A DNA stretch of 42,594 bases from Mariniphaga sp. (lineage in GTDB: Bacteria > Bacteroidota > Bacteroidia > Bacteroidales > Prolixibacteraceae), in assembly GCA_025355585.1 (NCBI GenBank), contig JANXZJ010000137.1, forward strand, positions 1-42,594, written 5' to 3'. A program made the position numbers and the translations under genes. Numbering within the stretch: the first letter of the stretch is position 1; each line of letters opens with the position of its first letter. Below, piece after piece: positions 1 through 7,354 of this stretch. Below the pieces are notes generated by a model that saw only the letters and a program-made list of their open reading frames with translations, was not told where the DNA came from and searched no databases.

Positions 1-1
1 G

Positions 2-1597
2 GCTCAATCAATACTTAAAGATCTAGGCTTTCCAGAAGAAAATCAGAATAAAGTTTCTGCATTGACATTATTAGCTTTTTGTGGCATAAACCCTAACGGA
101 AACTGGCATGATGCAGAGAGGAAAAGTTTAACCTTATCTAAAGGGATAATGGGTTTTGTTAATGATGTATATGGCCAAGATTATAAACCCAATACAAGGG
201 AATCATTTCGGAAAGATGCAATTACTCCATTCCTAAAATTTCAAATAATTGATCTTAATCCAGACAATCCCAGATTAGCTCCTCAGAGTTCAAAGACTCA
301 TTATGCCATTAAAGATTTAGTAATCATAACAGTAAGGCAATATGGAACTAGTAATTGGAATAATGCACTTGAACAGTTTAAAAAACTTCAATTTGCTGAA
401 AATATTGAAGAAACGGCATTAATAAAGAAAATCACAATTAAAAATTATAAATCAATAGAAAATATTGAAATTGAGCTTGGACGGTTGAATGTTTTTATTG
501 GGGCTAACGGTTCAGGAAAATCAAATATTCTTGAAGCAATTGCAATGATGGGTGCATCAAAAGGAAACGATCTTGATCTTGATGGTATGATAAATAGGGG
601 AGTTCGAATTGCTAAACCAAGGTTAACTCTAAGCTCTTTTTTAGGAAAACAGACTAAAAAAGAAATCAATATTGATGTTCTATTTGAAGATAATGGGCAA
701 AACTTAATAGTCAGATCAAGGTTCGAAAGTTCTAATATCAATGATCTCTATGCAAAATGGATCGACAAAGAAGTTGAATTAAATGCATCCGAGGTAATAG
801 TTCAATACTTGAATGAGATTTATAGTAAAGAACAAAGTTTAACCAAAGAGGAAATTCTTAAAGAGATTGAAGAAAAGTTAGGTAATAAAAGTTTTCATGA
901 AGTAAACAAGTATACGAAAATCTTAGCTGATTTTGTGATCTTCAATTTGTCTACTCCGACATTAAGAGGATTGTATTCATATAGTAGAAAAGCGCCATTA
1001 GGAATTAATGGTGAAGGATTGGATGTATTAATTAGCAATTTCAACAGTTACGAGAATTCAAAATTACTTAAATGCAAGATTTTCTTCAACTGGTTGGATG
1101 AGATCATTTTTGATAAACAGGATGAGTTTAAACTATCGGGATATAAACTTGGGAAAAGCACTTCTACATTGTATTTCCATGACAGATTTATGCAAAAGCA
1201 AAACAACCTATTCTCGGCAGAAAATGCCAACGAAGGGATTCTGCACGTTCTTTTTTACTTGGCTTTATTTATAAGCAATAAGACTCCTGATTTCTTTGCA
1301 ATTGATAATATTGAAACTGCTTTAAATCCAAGTCTATGTCGATCTTTGATAAAAGAACTGACAATCTTATCCAAGGAAAGAGGGAAACAAACTTTGATTA
1401 CAACTCACAATCCATCAGTTTTGGATGGTTTAAACTTAAATGATGATTCTCAAAGACTATTTGAGGTTTATCGAACAGATGAAGGGATGACTAAGGTAAG
1501 GAGAATTAATTTCAAAAAAGGAGTGGATGTTAAAAACCTCAAATTATCAGAGATGTGGATGGAAGGTTTGCTAGGTGCTATACCTCAAGATTTTTGA
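2..1597 (+). CDS. BsuBI/PstI-type N-terminal domain fused to OLD-like AAA/ABC ATPase (5' partial)
   Basis: The frame is open to the first base of the window, so the true start lies upstream; the first internal start is a TTG at 62. About residues 1-130 (counted from the first visible codon) resemble the N-terminal domain of BsuBI/PstI restriction endonucleases, including the conserved YKPNTRE-like and LNPDNP segments. From about residue 140 an ABC-type ATPase follows: Walker A GANGSGKS at 167-174 (bases 500-523), a signature-like NEGILHVLFYLAL segment, Walker B ending in D435-N-I-E438, and a switch histidine in TTHNPSVLDG. The restriction nuclease domain itself is missing and replaced by the ATPase. 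The next gene starts one base after the stop, so the two are almost surely co-translated. The stretch is visibly richer in A+T than the rest of the window, which suggests transfer. The likely role is ATP-driven sensing in phage defence, by inference from OLD/Gabija/PARIS ATPases. Confidence 0.8.
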   Translation, partial: AQSILKDLGFPEENQNKVSALTLLAFCGINPNGNWHDAERKSLTLSKGIMGFVNDVYGQDYKPNTRESFRKDAITPFLKFQIIDLNPDNPRLAPQSSKTHYAIKDLVIITVRQYGTSNWNNALEQFKKLQFAENIEETALIKKITIKNYKSIENIEIELGRLNVFIGANGSGKSNILEAIAMMGASKGNDLDLDGMINRGVRIAKPRLTLSSFLGKQTKKEINIDVLFEDNGQNLIVRSRFESSNINDLYAKWIDKEVELNASEVIVQYLNEIYSKEQSLTKEEILKEIEEKLGNKSFHEVNKYTKILADFVIFNLSTPTLRGLYSYSRKAPLGINGEGLDVLISNFNSYENSKLLKCKIFFNWLDEIIFDKQDEFKLSGYKLGKSTSTLYFHDRFMQKQNNLFSAENANEGILHVLFYLALFISNKTPDFFAIDNIETALNPSLCRSLIKELTILSKERGKQTLITTHNPSVLDGLNLNDDSQRLFEVYRTDEGMTKVRRINFKKGVDVKNLKLSEMWMEGLLGAIPQDF

Positions 1598-1598
1598 T

Positions 1599-2246
1599 AT
1601 GAAAATTGGAGTCATTTGTGAAGGACATACGGACCGAGTTGTAATAGGTAATATTCTGAAAGGTTATAAAGGAATCGATTTATCTCAAATTGTTCCTTTA
1701 AGACCAGACTATAGTCGTGATGAAACTGATTTAGCGGAAATACCAGCTGATTCATTCAGCAATTGGACTATTGTAAAAAAAGAATGCGAAAACAGAATTA
1801 AGATAAGAAAATTTCTAAGTATTGAAGGTCAGGATATTGTAATTGTGCATATTGATTCTGCTGAGTCTGATGAATATGGCGTTTCAAAACCTTTAATAAA
1901 AGATGCAAACTATTCTATTAATCTTAGGGCTAAAATTGTTACAAAGATTAATGAGTGGCTTGATGGTCAGTTCCAAGATAAAATAATATATGCAATAGCA
2001 ATTGAAGAAACTGAGGCTTGGATTTTAACAATTTATGAAAAAAGAGATTCATCTAAAAGTGCAAAACCTAAGGAAAAGCTAAAAAGAGTATTATCAAGCC
2101 TTGGAATTAATTATAGTCACACGCCCGAAGACTTTAAAATTATCTCAGATAAGTTTACCAAAAAGAAAAACTTCTCAAAAGGAAAGTTTTTCTCCTATAA
2201 TGCAAGCTTAGAAGAATTTTGTAACGAAATTGAAAATAAATTATAG
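1599..2246 (+). CDS. TOPRIM/DUF4276-like partner protein of the ATPase
   Basis: The ATG at 1599 follows the TGA of the ATPase after one base and is preferred over an upstream in-frame TTG at 1575 that would overlap the ATPase; this gives 215 residues. The N-terminus carries a TOPRIM-type motif CEGHTD (E8), followed by an acidic cluster HIDSAESDE (D86, E89, D91, E92) and the segment IEETEAWIL (E136-W141), which resembles the conserved IEAWLL segment of DUF4276 proteins. The C-terminus is lysine-rich. TOPRIM proteins of this size next to an ABC ATPase are typically metal-dependent nuclease or effector subunits in split OLD-like systems. The pairing with an ATPase that carries a restriction-enzyme domain supports that role. 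Family assignment rests on short motifs only. Confidence 0.7.
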   Translation: MKIGVICEGHTDRVVIGNILKGYKGIDLSQIVPLRPDYSRDETDLAEIPADSFSNWTIVKKECENRIKIRKFLSIEGQDIVIVHIDSAESDEYGVSKPLIKDANYSINLRAKIVTKINEWLDGQFQDKIIYAIAIEETEAWILTIYEKRDSSKSAKPKEKLKRVLSSLGINYSHTPEDFKIISDKFTKKKNFSKGKFFSYNASLEEFCNEIENKL

Positions 2247-2574
2247 CCAAATTCTTTTTGCGTTTTATAATAATTGCTTGTTGTAATGAATAAGCCATCG
2301 AAGTTCTTACAATCGGATTATTTGGACACAGCTCACGGATTTCAGAAGCCTGAGGGTCTTAAAATGGCTTCACAAATAGTCATTTGTAATCATAAACCCA
2401 TTGTAGCAAACCATCCTCACTATAGAATTGCGAATTAAAATAATTACCAAATACCAAAAACTAATTTTAACCTGTTTTAAAAATGTCAACAGGTAATTAC
2501 ATGGCAAGTCCTCCAATTGTTGATATGAAGGCAAAGAATTCCACGAATTATTATTGCATGAAATTTTAAAACCA
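2247..2574. other. Non-coding spacer with a 7-bp inverted repeat
   Basis: This AT-rich spacer lies between the ATPase/TOPRIM pair and the RAYT gene. It contains a perfect inverted repeat ACCTGTT (2470-2476) and AACAGGT (2488-2494) around an 11-base loop, about 80 bases upstream of the RAYT start. It could be an operator, a transposase-recognised hairpin or chance. A 50-codon open frame at 2286-2438 has no recognisable features and was not called. Confidence 0.4.
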
Positions 2575-3390
2575 ATGCCCTATAATCCCGAATTACATCA
2601 TCGTCGTTCCATCCGCCTAAAAGGATACGATTATTCGCAGGAGGGATTGTATTTTATTACCATTTGTGCACAGGACAGGGAATGTTTGTTTGGGGAAATT
2701 GTCGTAGGGGCATCCCTGCGTGGATGCCCGGAATCTGATAATAATGGATGCCCGGAATCCGATAATAATGGATGTTCGGATTCCAATAATAATAGATGCC
2801 TGGATTCCAATATTAATGGATGCAAACAAATGATATTGAATGATGCAGGTAAAATGGTGGAACGATGGTATTGTGAATTGGAAAATAAATATCCCGATAA
2901 ACGATGCCACGAAATGGTGATCATGCCCAATCATTTTCATTGTATTATCGAAAATATGGGTGCTGGTTCGCAAACGGATAATGGTATACAATTGGACGGT
3001 GGTTCGAAATTGGACGCCCACGTAGGGGCGCCCCTACGTGGGCGCCTAATCAACGACATCAATACCTTTGATGAAAATGGTCATCCAATCAATGACGAAT
3101 GTGATCAACAATACGATATCAAACGGTTGGAACCGAACGATGAAAAATATGGATTACACAATAAAAAATACAATGTTACCATTGGTGTTTTGGTGGATTG
3201 GTTCAAAACAATGACCACGAATGAATATATGCGTGGGGTGAAATATTACGGGTGGAAACAATTCGATCGCAAATTGTGGCAACGAAATTATTACGAACAC
3301 ATTATCAGGTCGATTGAGGAATACGAACGAATTGCCGATTATATTACTGATAATCCGGTAAAATGGCAGGAGGATAAATTTTTCAGATGA
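2575..3390 (+). CDS. REP-associated Y1 transposase (RAYT / IS200-like TnpA_REP)
   Basis: This is a single-domain HUH endonuclease of the Y1 transposase superfamily. The start MPYNPELHHRRSIRLKGYDY is typical of the family; an in-frame TTG at 2554 is a possible longer start. The HUH motif lies in IMPNHFHCII and the probable catalytic tyrosine in WQRNYYEHII near the C-terminus, followed by the usual RIADYITDNPVKW tail. RAYTs nick and join single-stranded DNA at REP hairpins. The protein is longer than usual because two segments are inserted: a repeat-rich stretch made of units like GCPESDNN (bases 2722-2817) and a second stretch around 2966-3050. Both insertions contain REP-like palindromes translated in the same frame (VGASLRG and VGAPLRG). 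The active-site motifs are intact, so the gene could still be functional. Confidence 0.85.
   Translation: MPYNPELHHRRSIRLKGYDYSQEGLYFITICAQDRECLFGEIVVGASLRGCPESDNNGCPESDNNGCSDSNNNRCLDSNINGCKQMILNDAGKMVERWYCELENKYPDKRCHEMVIMPNHFHCIIENMGAGSQTDNGIQLDGGSKLDAHVGAPLRGRLINDINTFDENGHPINDECDQQYDIKRLEPNDEKYGLHNKKYNVTIGVLVDWFKTMTTNEYMRGVKYYGWKQFDRKLWQRNYYEHIIRSIEEYERIADYITDNPVKWQEDKFFR
2708..2729. repeat. REP-like hairpin inside the RAYT gene
   Basis: GGGCATCC (2708-2715) and GGATGCCC (2722-2729) form a perfect 8-bp stem around a six-base loop, preceded by GTAG. The GTAGGGGC start is shared with the second palindrome at 3015-3044. The hairpin lies in the coding frame and is read as VGASLRGCP. Confidence 0.7.
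2722..2817 (+). repeat. 24-bp tandem repeat, about four copies, in the RAYT gene
   Basis: Four consecutive 24-base units begin at 2722, 2746, 2770 and 2794. The first two are nearly identical and the last two are diverged; they encode units of eight residues close to GCPESDNN. Each unit starts with the GGATGCCC arm of the REP-like hairpin or a derivative of it, so the array seems to have grown from one hairpin arm. Because the unit length is a multiple of three, copy-number change keeps the frame. Confidence 0.8.
3015..3044. repeat. Perfect 30-bp palindrome inside the RAYT gene
   Basis: The sequence is its own reverse complement over 30 bases, centred on GGGGCGCCCC (3025-3034) with arms CGCCCACGTA and TACGTGGGCG. 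It is GC-rich in an AT-rich gene and shares the GTAGGGGC core with the hairpin at 2708. It is translated as part of HVGAPLRGR. Confidence 0.85.
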
Positions 3391-3557
3391 ATATCAAGGG
3401 CCACCGCAAATAAATTTATCAAGGTTCAGCCGAAACGGGAAGGAAGTACCAGCCGCTTTTGCAACGAAGGGTTCGCTACCTGTTTTTTGTGATGATGAAG
3501 ATAATGAAGTTGGAATGCTTATTTTTGGGTTTTATTAATGAAGGATAAAGGTCCCTT

Positions 3558-4790
3558 ATGATTATTAACGATAAGGTACACAAACCGGCAGAACCTAAGA
3601 TTTATGAGATTATAATAATGGCAGGAGAAACAGCAGAGAAACACAATAGCGGGATAGATACACTTAGGGGAATCGCCATACTGTCGGTAATATTGCTTCA
3701 TATCAACATCCGGATACCATTTAGTGTGACTTCGTTAGGCAGTATCTTGCCTCCTGTGATTTACAAAGTTCTGTTCTGGAGCGGATATTACGGCGTTTGT
3801 ATCTTCTTCGTGATATCGGGGTTTCTAATAACGACTTCAACGCTACGCAAATGGGGTACGCTTCCAACGATCAGCCTGCGTGGATTCTTTGCGATGCGGT
3901 TTGCGCGAATTGTTCCTTTGCTCATCGGACTCCTACTGATTCTTTCGTTTCTCCACCTTGGAGGAGTACCTGGTTTTGTGATTAATTCCGCACAAACATC
4001 GCTGGGTCGGGCAATCGTTGCGGCGCTTACCTTTCATATCAATTGGCTTGAGATTCAAACAGGTTATTTGCCCGCATCGTGGGACATTCTTTGGACACTC
4101 TCGATTGAAGAATTCTTCTATCTCTTCTTTCCGGTTGCTTGTCTTTTGATTGGCAAGGAAAGAAATTTCGTTGTGTTGGTAATTGTTTTCCTAATCGTTT
4201 CGCCATTTGCCCGAATTGTTTTGTATCCGGGAAATGACCTGGCCGATCATAACCATTTTGCATATTTGGATGCACTATCGCTTGGATGTATGGCTGCATT
4301 AATAGCGAAAAGAATAGTTATCAATAAACGTGTTTTAACTGCAATTGCAATAACAGGATGGAGCCTGTTGCTGTTTGTGATGGTATTCCGCAAATGGGTT
4401 GCAGTTTTGGGACTTTCAAAGATAAGTCTGAATGTTACGGTCCTGGTTATTGGCACGGCACTGGTGTTGATATGGATGCAAAAACGTTTTGTAAGCGGGC
4501 AGTTGGTGCCATCCCGATTTACTGGATTACTTCGTTTTCTGGGACGCAACAGTTATGAGGTTTATCTAACCCATATGTTTATCGTTTTCATATTAGTCGA
4601 AGTTTACAACGCATTAAAACTTGAAGGTGATTGGGCATTGGTGCTTTATATTTCGGTACTGATCTTTTCAGGTATACTTGGCGAGCTTGTTGCCAGATAC
4701 TTCTCAATTCCTTTTAATAACCGGCTAAGACTGTATTTTAAACGAGACTTGCTTATAAATAAAAAATCGCTGCCGCTTGAAGAAGCATAA
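3558..4790 (+). CDS. Acyltransferase family 3 membrane protein (OafA/YrhL-like)
   Basis: The protein is a multi-pass inner-membrane O-acyltransferase of 410 residues. It has the family hallmark near the N-terminus, GIDTLRGIAILSVILLHI (histidine of the R-x(10)-H motif), about ten hydrophobic segments, and the conserved FFVISGFLI and WTLSIEEFFYLFFP stretches. Such enzymes transfer acetyl or other acyl groups to cell-surface polysaccharides or lipids; the acceptor cannot be read from the sequence. The ATG at 3558 has a purine-rich AAAGG about six bases upstream. A second ATG at 3618 would remove 20 poorly conserved residues and is also plausible. The gene stands alone, with hairpins directly downstream. 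Confidence 0.88.
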   Translation: MIINDKVHKPAEPKIYEIIIMAGETAEKHNSGIDTLRGIAILSVILLHINIRIPFSVTSLGSILPPVIYKVLFWSGYYGVCIFFVISGFLITTSTLRKWGTLPTISLRGFFAMRFARIVPLLIGLLLILSFLHLGGVPGFVINSAQTSLGRAIVAALTFHINWLEIQTGYLPASWDILWTLSIEEFFYLFFPVACLLIGKERNFVVLVIVFLIVSPFARIVLYPGNDLADHNHFAYLDALSLGCMAALIAKRIVINKRVLTAIAITGWSLLLFVMVFRKWVAVLGLSKISLNVTVLVIGTALVLIWMQKRFVSGQLVPSRFTGLLRFLGRNSYEVYLTHMFIVFILVEVYNALKLEGDWALVLYISVLIFSGILGELVARYFSIPFNNRLRLYFKRDLLINKKSLPLEEA

Positions 4791-4798
4791 ATTAGGGG

Positions 4799-4840
4799 TT
4801 CGTTTGCTGCGATTCTGCAATTAGAATCCCGACGAACGAA
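4799..4840. terminator. Two-part stem-loop after the acyltransferase gene
   Basis: An inner stem GATTCT (4811-4816) / AGAATC (4823-4828) is nested in an outer stem TTCGTTTG (4799-4806) / CGAACGAA (4833-4840) with one mismatch. It starts nine bases after the acyltransferase stop and may end that transcript, although no strong T-tract follows. Confidence 0.4.
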
Positions 4841-4912
4841 TTAGTCAGTCGTTCGGTTATTGCTATTCAAACCAATTCCGTATTTTGAAACAAACACAAG
4901 TCTAATCAACAC

Positions 4913-4942
4913 AGGACAGTCTGATTAAAATGCGACTGTCCT
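4913..4942. terminator. 9-bp stem-loop between convergent genes
   Basis: AGGACAGTC (4913-4921) and GACTGTCCT (4934-4942) form a perfect stem with a 12-base loop. It lies between the ends of the convergent acyltransferase and cupredoxin genes, a typical place for a bidirectional terminator. Confidence 0.5.
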
Positions 4943-4975
4943 ATGTAAAGTAAGCTGATTGTTCAGCTCCGGGTG

Positions 4976-5347
4976 TTACTGAACAATTATTGTCCCGTTC
5001 ATTCCCTGATGAAAGGTGCAACTATAATTGTAAGTACCAGCAGTGGCAAAGGTATAGCTGAATGTAGCTCCCTGACCCATTGAAGGACTGGCAGGAAATG
5101 CTCCGGTTGCACTTGTTACATCGTGAGTTGAAGCGTCCTTATTGATCCATGTGATTTTAGTTCCTGCCATGATTGTTTTTGTAGAAGGATTAAAGGCTGT
5201 ATTTTGCATCCATACTTCATTGGCTCCAGGAGTAGTGCCTCCGCCGGGATTGTTACTAACTGGGACATAACTGCTGCTTTTGCTGCAGCTATTCATTCCG
5301 ATTACGATTAATACCAGAATCAGATAAGAAAAAAATTTTGTTTTCAT
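4976..5347 (-). CDS. Cupredoxin-like (plastocyanin/azurin fold) lipoprotein
   Basis: This 123-residue protein starts with a lipoprotein signal peptide ending in a GMNSC lipobox, followed by a Ser/Gly/Pro-rich linker and one cupredoxin domain. The type 1 copper ligands are visible: His in STHDV, then Cys, His and Met in the C-terminal YSCTFHQGM motif. It is therefore probably a blue copper electron carrier anchored in an envelope membrane, serving a respiratory or copper-handling partner not present here. It is monocistronic and converges with the acyltransferase gene. Confidence 0.88.
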   Translation of the reverse strand: MKTKFFSYLILVLIVIGMNSCSKSSSYVPVSNNPGGGTTPGANEVWMQNTAFNPSTKTIMAGTKITWINKDASTHDVTSATGAFPASPSMGQGATFSYTFATAGTYNYSCTFHQGMNGTIIVQ

Positions 5348-5751
5348 TTTCGATTAATTCATTTGAACGATGATATTTTGATCATCACTGTTGCTTTTTC
5401 CAACGATTTGTAATAATATTTTCTGATGGATTCCGAAATTTTACCCGGACTATGGCGACCAGGCATTCAACATTTCGCTGTTCCCATTTTGCTTTTCATG
5501 ATTTAGCCGATTCAGCTTTCATCTTAGCACCAGGTAATTCTCATATTTACCTGATATTCATCTTTGTTGTGATGAAAATTTTCCGCATTAGTTAAATAAG
5601 AGCAATAACAATTCTTATTTAGAATAATTACAAATAATAATACGTTTAACGGTTATTTTTGTTCTACGAAAACACAAAAATGTTTAGTTAAATTATGTGA
5701 AAATAAGGTATTTAAGACGCAGATATTTGTAGCTTATACGATATAACAACA

Positions 5752-5782
5752 GCCGTTCAAGGTTTTGAAAACCTTGAACGGC
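5752..5782. repeat. 31-bp near-perfect palindrome (15-bp arms, 1-base centre)
   Basis: GCCGTTCAAGGTTTT (5752-5766) and AAAACCTTGAACGGC (5768-5782) are exact reverse complements separated by one G. It is isolated in non-coding DNA, far from the end of any gene, so a terminator role is less likely than a REP- or MITE-like element. Confidence 0.75.
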
Positions 5783-6007
5783 CGAATGAGTTGTCATTTG
5801 ATCCTAATAAAAGCCCATTACTTCGCCCAATTAACCTTCACCGATTTCATATCTTTTGATTACTCATTCTACGCTTATCCACTGTTTTAGGGCAAATGTC
5901 AGTACCAACCCAAGTCGCTAAAATAAAAATGAGAAAGTGACCGGGTTAGAAGTGCCAGCATGTGATCCATTAAAGGTTATCATACTTATCCCCCTGACGG
6001 TCCCTGA

Positions 6008-6097
6008 TTATTTCGGGCTGTGGTAGGTACCAATAAATTGTATTTTAAGCCGGAAGGAACAATACCAAAAGTCATTCGCAAAAAAATGAAAGAATGA
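6008..6097 (+). pseudogene. Possible C-terminal remnant of a carbohydrate-active enzyme
   Basis: A 29-codon open stretch with no start encodes LYFKPEGTIPKVI near its end. This resembles the LYFNxDGTIQKV tail seen in some GH43 proteins. It lies just upstream of an intact exported glycan cluster that contains a GH43 gene. The match is short and could be chance. Confidence 0.25.
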
Positions 6098-6185
6098 TTA
6101 ATTAAACTTATGCTATTGAACCAAATATTTAGTTACTTTGGAGAATAACTGTTGATTAATTACACCCTATTTATTTAAGAAAAAC

Positions 6186-7292
6186 ATGAAGACATTCTTG
6201 CTGACTGGCGTTATTGTTTTACTCACGATTTCAAATTTAATGGCGCAAACCCCTGTTAAAAAACCAATTCGCCTCGCAATTGCCGGGGTAACTCACGGGC
6301 ACAATTCGTTTATACTGGGACGAAAGGATAAAGGAGATTTCCAGTTAGTTGGTGTTTTCGAAACGAACAATGAACTGGCACAACTCCGCGCGAAAAAATT
6401 TGGTTTTGATCCGAAACTGATTTATAATAACCTGGCTAAGATGTTGGACAGTGTAAAACCTGATGCGGTGGTGGCTTTCGGTTCTATTTACGAACATATG
6501 GCGGTCGTTGAAGCCTGCGCACCACGGGGAATCCACGTAATGGTTGAAAAACCGTTGGCGACAAATGTCGGACATGCCCAAAAGATGGTTGAACTGGCTG
6601 ATAAATACCACATTCATTTGCTGACCGATTACGAGACTTCGTGGTACCCGACGACTGCAAAATCATTTCAGCTGGTCAACGACAGTAATTATATTGGAAA
6701 AATTAAAAAGGTCGTTATTCACGACGGACACCAGGGACCAAAGGAAATTGGCTGCGACAAGTACTTTCTGGACTGGCTCACAGATCCGATTCAAAATGGA
6801 GGAGGTGCGTTAATTGATTTTGGATGCTACGGCGCAAACCTGATGACTTACCTGCAAAAAGGGGAGTTGCCTGTTTCCGTAACAGCCGTTACGCAGCAAA
6901 TTAAACCAGATATTTACCCGAAAGTTGATGACGATGCCACTATTATTGTGAGCTATGCGAAGTCGCAATGTATCATTCAGGCATCGTGGAACTGGCCATT
7001 CAGCCGGAAGGACATGGAGATTTACGGCAATACGGGCTACATTGTGGCTGTCAACAATTACGACATGCGTCTGCGAAGTGGCACGATGAAAGCTGAACAG
7101 TCCACCCGGGTTACGGCAAAGGATATCTCTGTTTATGAAGATCCGTTCAGCTATTTTGCAGATGTGATTAACGGGAAAATAAAAATGAACAAATACGATC
7201 TCTATTCACCTGAAAACAATGTGGTTGTTGTAAAAATTCTGTCAGCTGCCAGGGAATCGGCTAAAACCGGGAAAACGGTGAAGTTTAAATAG
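6186..7292 (+). CDS. Exported Gfo/Idh/MocA family oxidoreductase-like protein
   Basis: The protein has 368 residues with a clear Sec signal peptide (MKTFLLTGVIVLLTISNLMAQ). A Rossmann-type N-terminal domain follows, beginning IRLAIAGVTHGHNSF, where the usual GxGxxG loop is replaced by GVTHGH. The family motif MVEKPLATN is present, as is a C-terminal alpha/beta domain with GGGALIDFGCYG. The family oxidises or epimerises sugars with NAD(P), and some exported members act as glycosidases (GH109-like). It is first in a co-directional cluster with GH43, beta-helix, phosphoesterase and GH92 genes, so a role in periplasmic sugar processing is inferred. Export of a cofactor-dependent fold by Sec is unusual. 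Confidence 0.82.
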   Translation: MKTFLLTGVIVLLTISNLMAQTPVKKPIRLAIAGVTHGHNSFILGRKDKGDFQLVGVFETNNELAQLRAKKFGFDPKLIYNNLAKMLDSVKPDAVVAFGSIYEHMAVVEACAPRGIHVMVEKPLATNVGHAQKMVELADKYHIHLLTDYETSWYPTTAKSFQLVNDSNYIGKIKKVVIHDGHQGPKEIGCDKYFLDWLTDPIQNGGGALIDFGCYGANLMTYLQKGELPVSVTAVTQQIKPDIYPKVDDDATIIVSYAKSQCIIQASWNWPFSRKDMEIYGNTGYIVAVNNYDMRLRSGTMKAEQSTRVTAKDISVYEDPFSYFADVINGKIKMNKYDLYSPENNVVVVKILSAARESAKTGKTVKFK

Positions 7293-7354
7293 CATAAGGG
7301 ATACATCGGATACGATAACGCAGTATCAAGTTGCAATAGATTTTTTTAAAGAAA

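Larger units (their letters stand above)
5348..6185. other. 838-bp non-coding stretch with palindrome, promoter-like element and possible gene remnant
   Basis: No intact gene is seen. The stretch holds the 5' region of the cupredoxin gene, a short inverted repeat CAGGTAA / TTACCTG near 5530-5560, an exact TAnnTTTG match TATTTTTG at 5654-5661 (plus strand), the 31-bp palindrome at 5752-5782, and a short open frame at 6008-6097 that looks like the end of a decayed gene. A near-match TTACTTTG at 6133-6140, 46 bases before the next gene, could be its -7 element. Confidence 0.5.

Noticed and set aside
2286-2438. 50-codon plus-strand open frame between the TOPRIM-like gene and the RAYT
   Set aside because: It has an ATG but no ribosome-binding site, no recognisable motif and unremarkable composition; the length is easily reached by chance.
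2617-3021. Long minus-strand frames across the RAYT gene
   Set aside because: They are antisense shadows created by the repeat-rich segments; the plus-strand frame has the HUH and tyrosine motifs.
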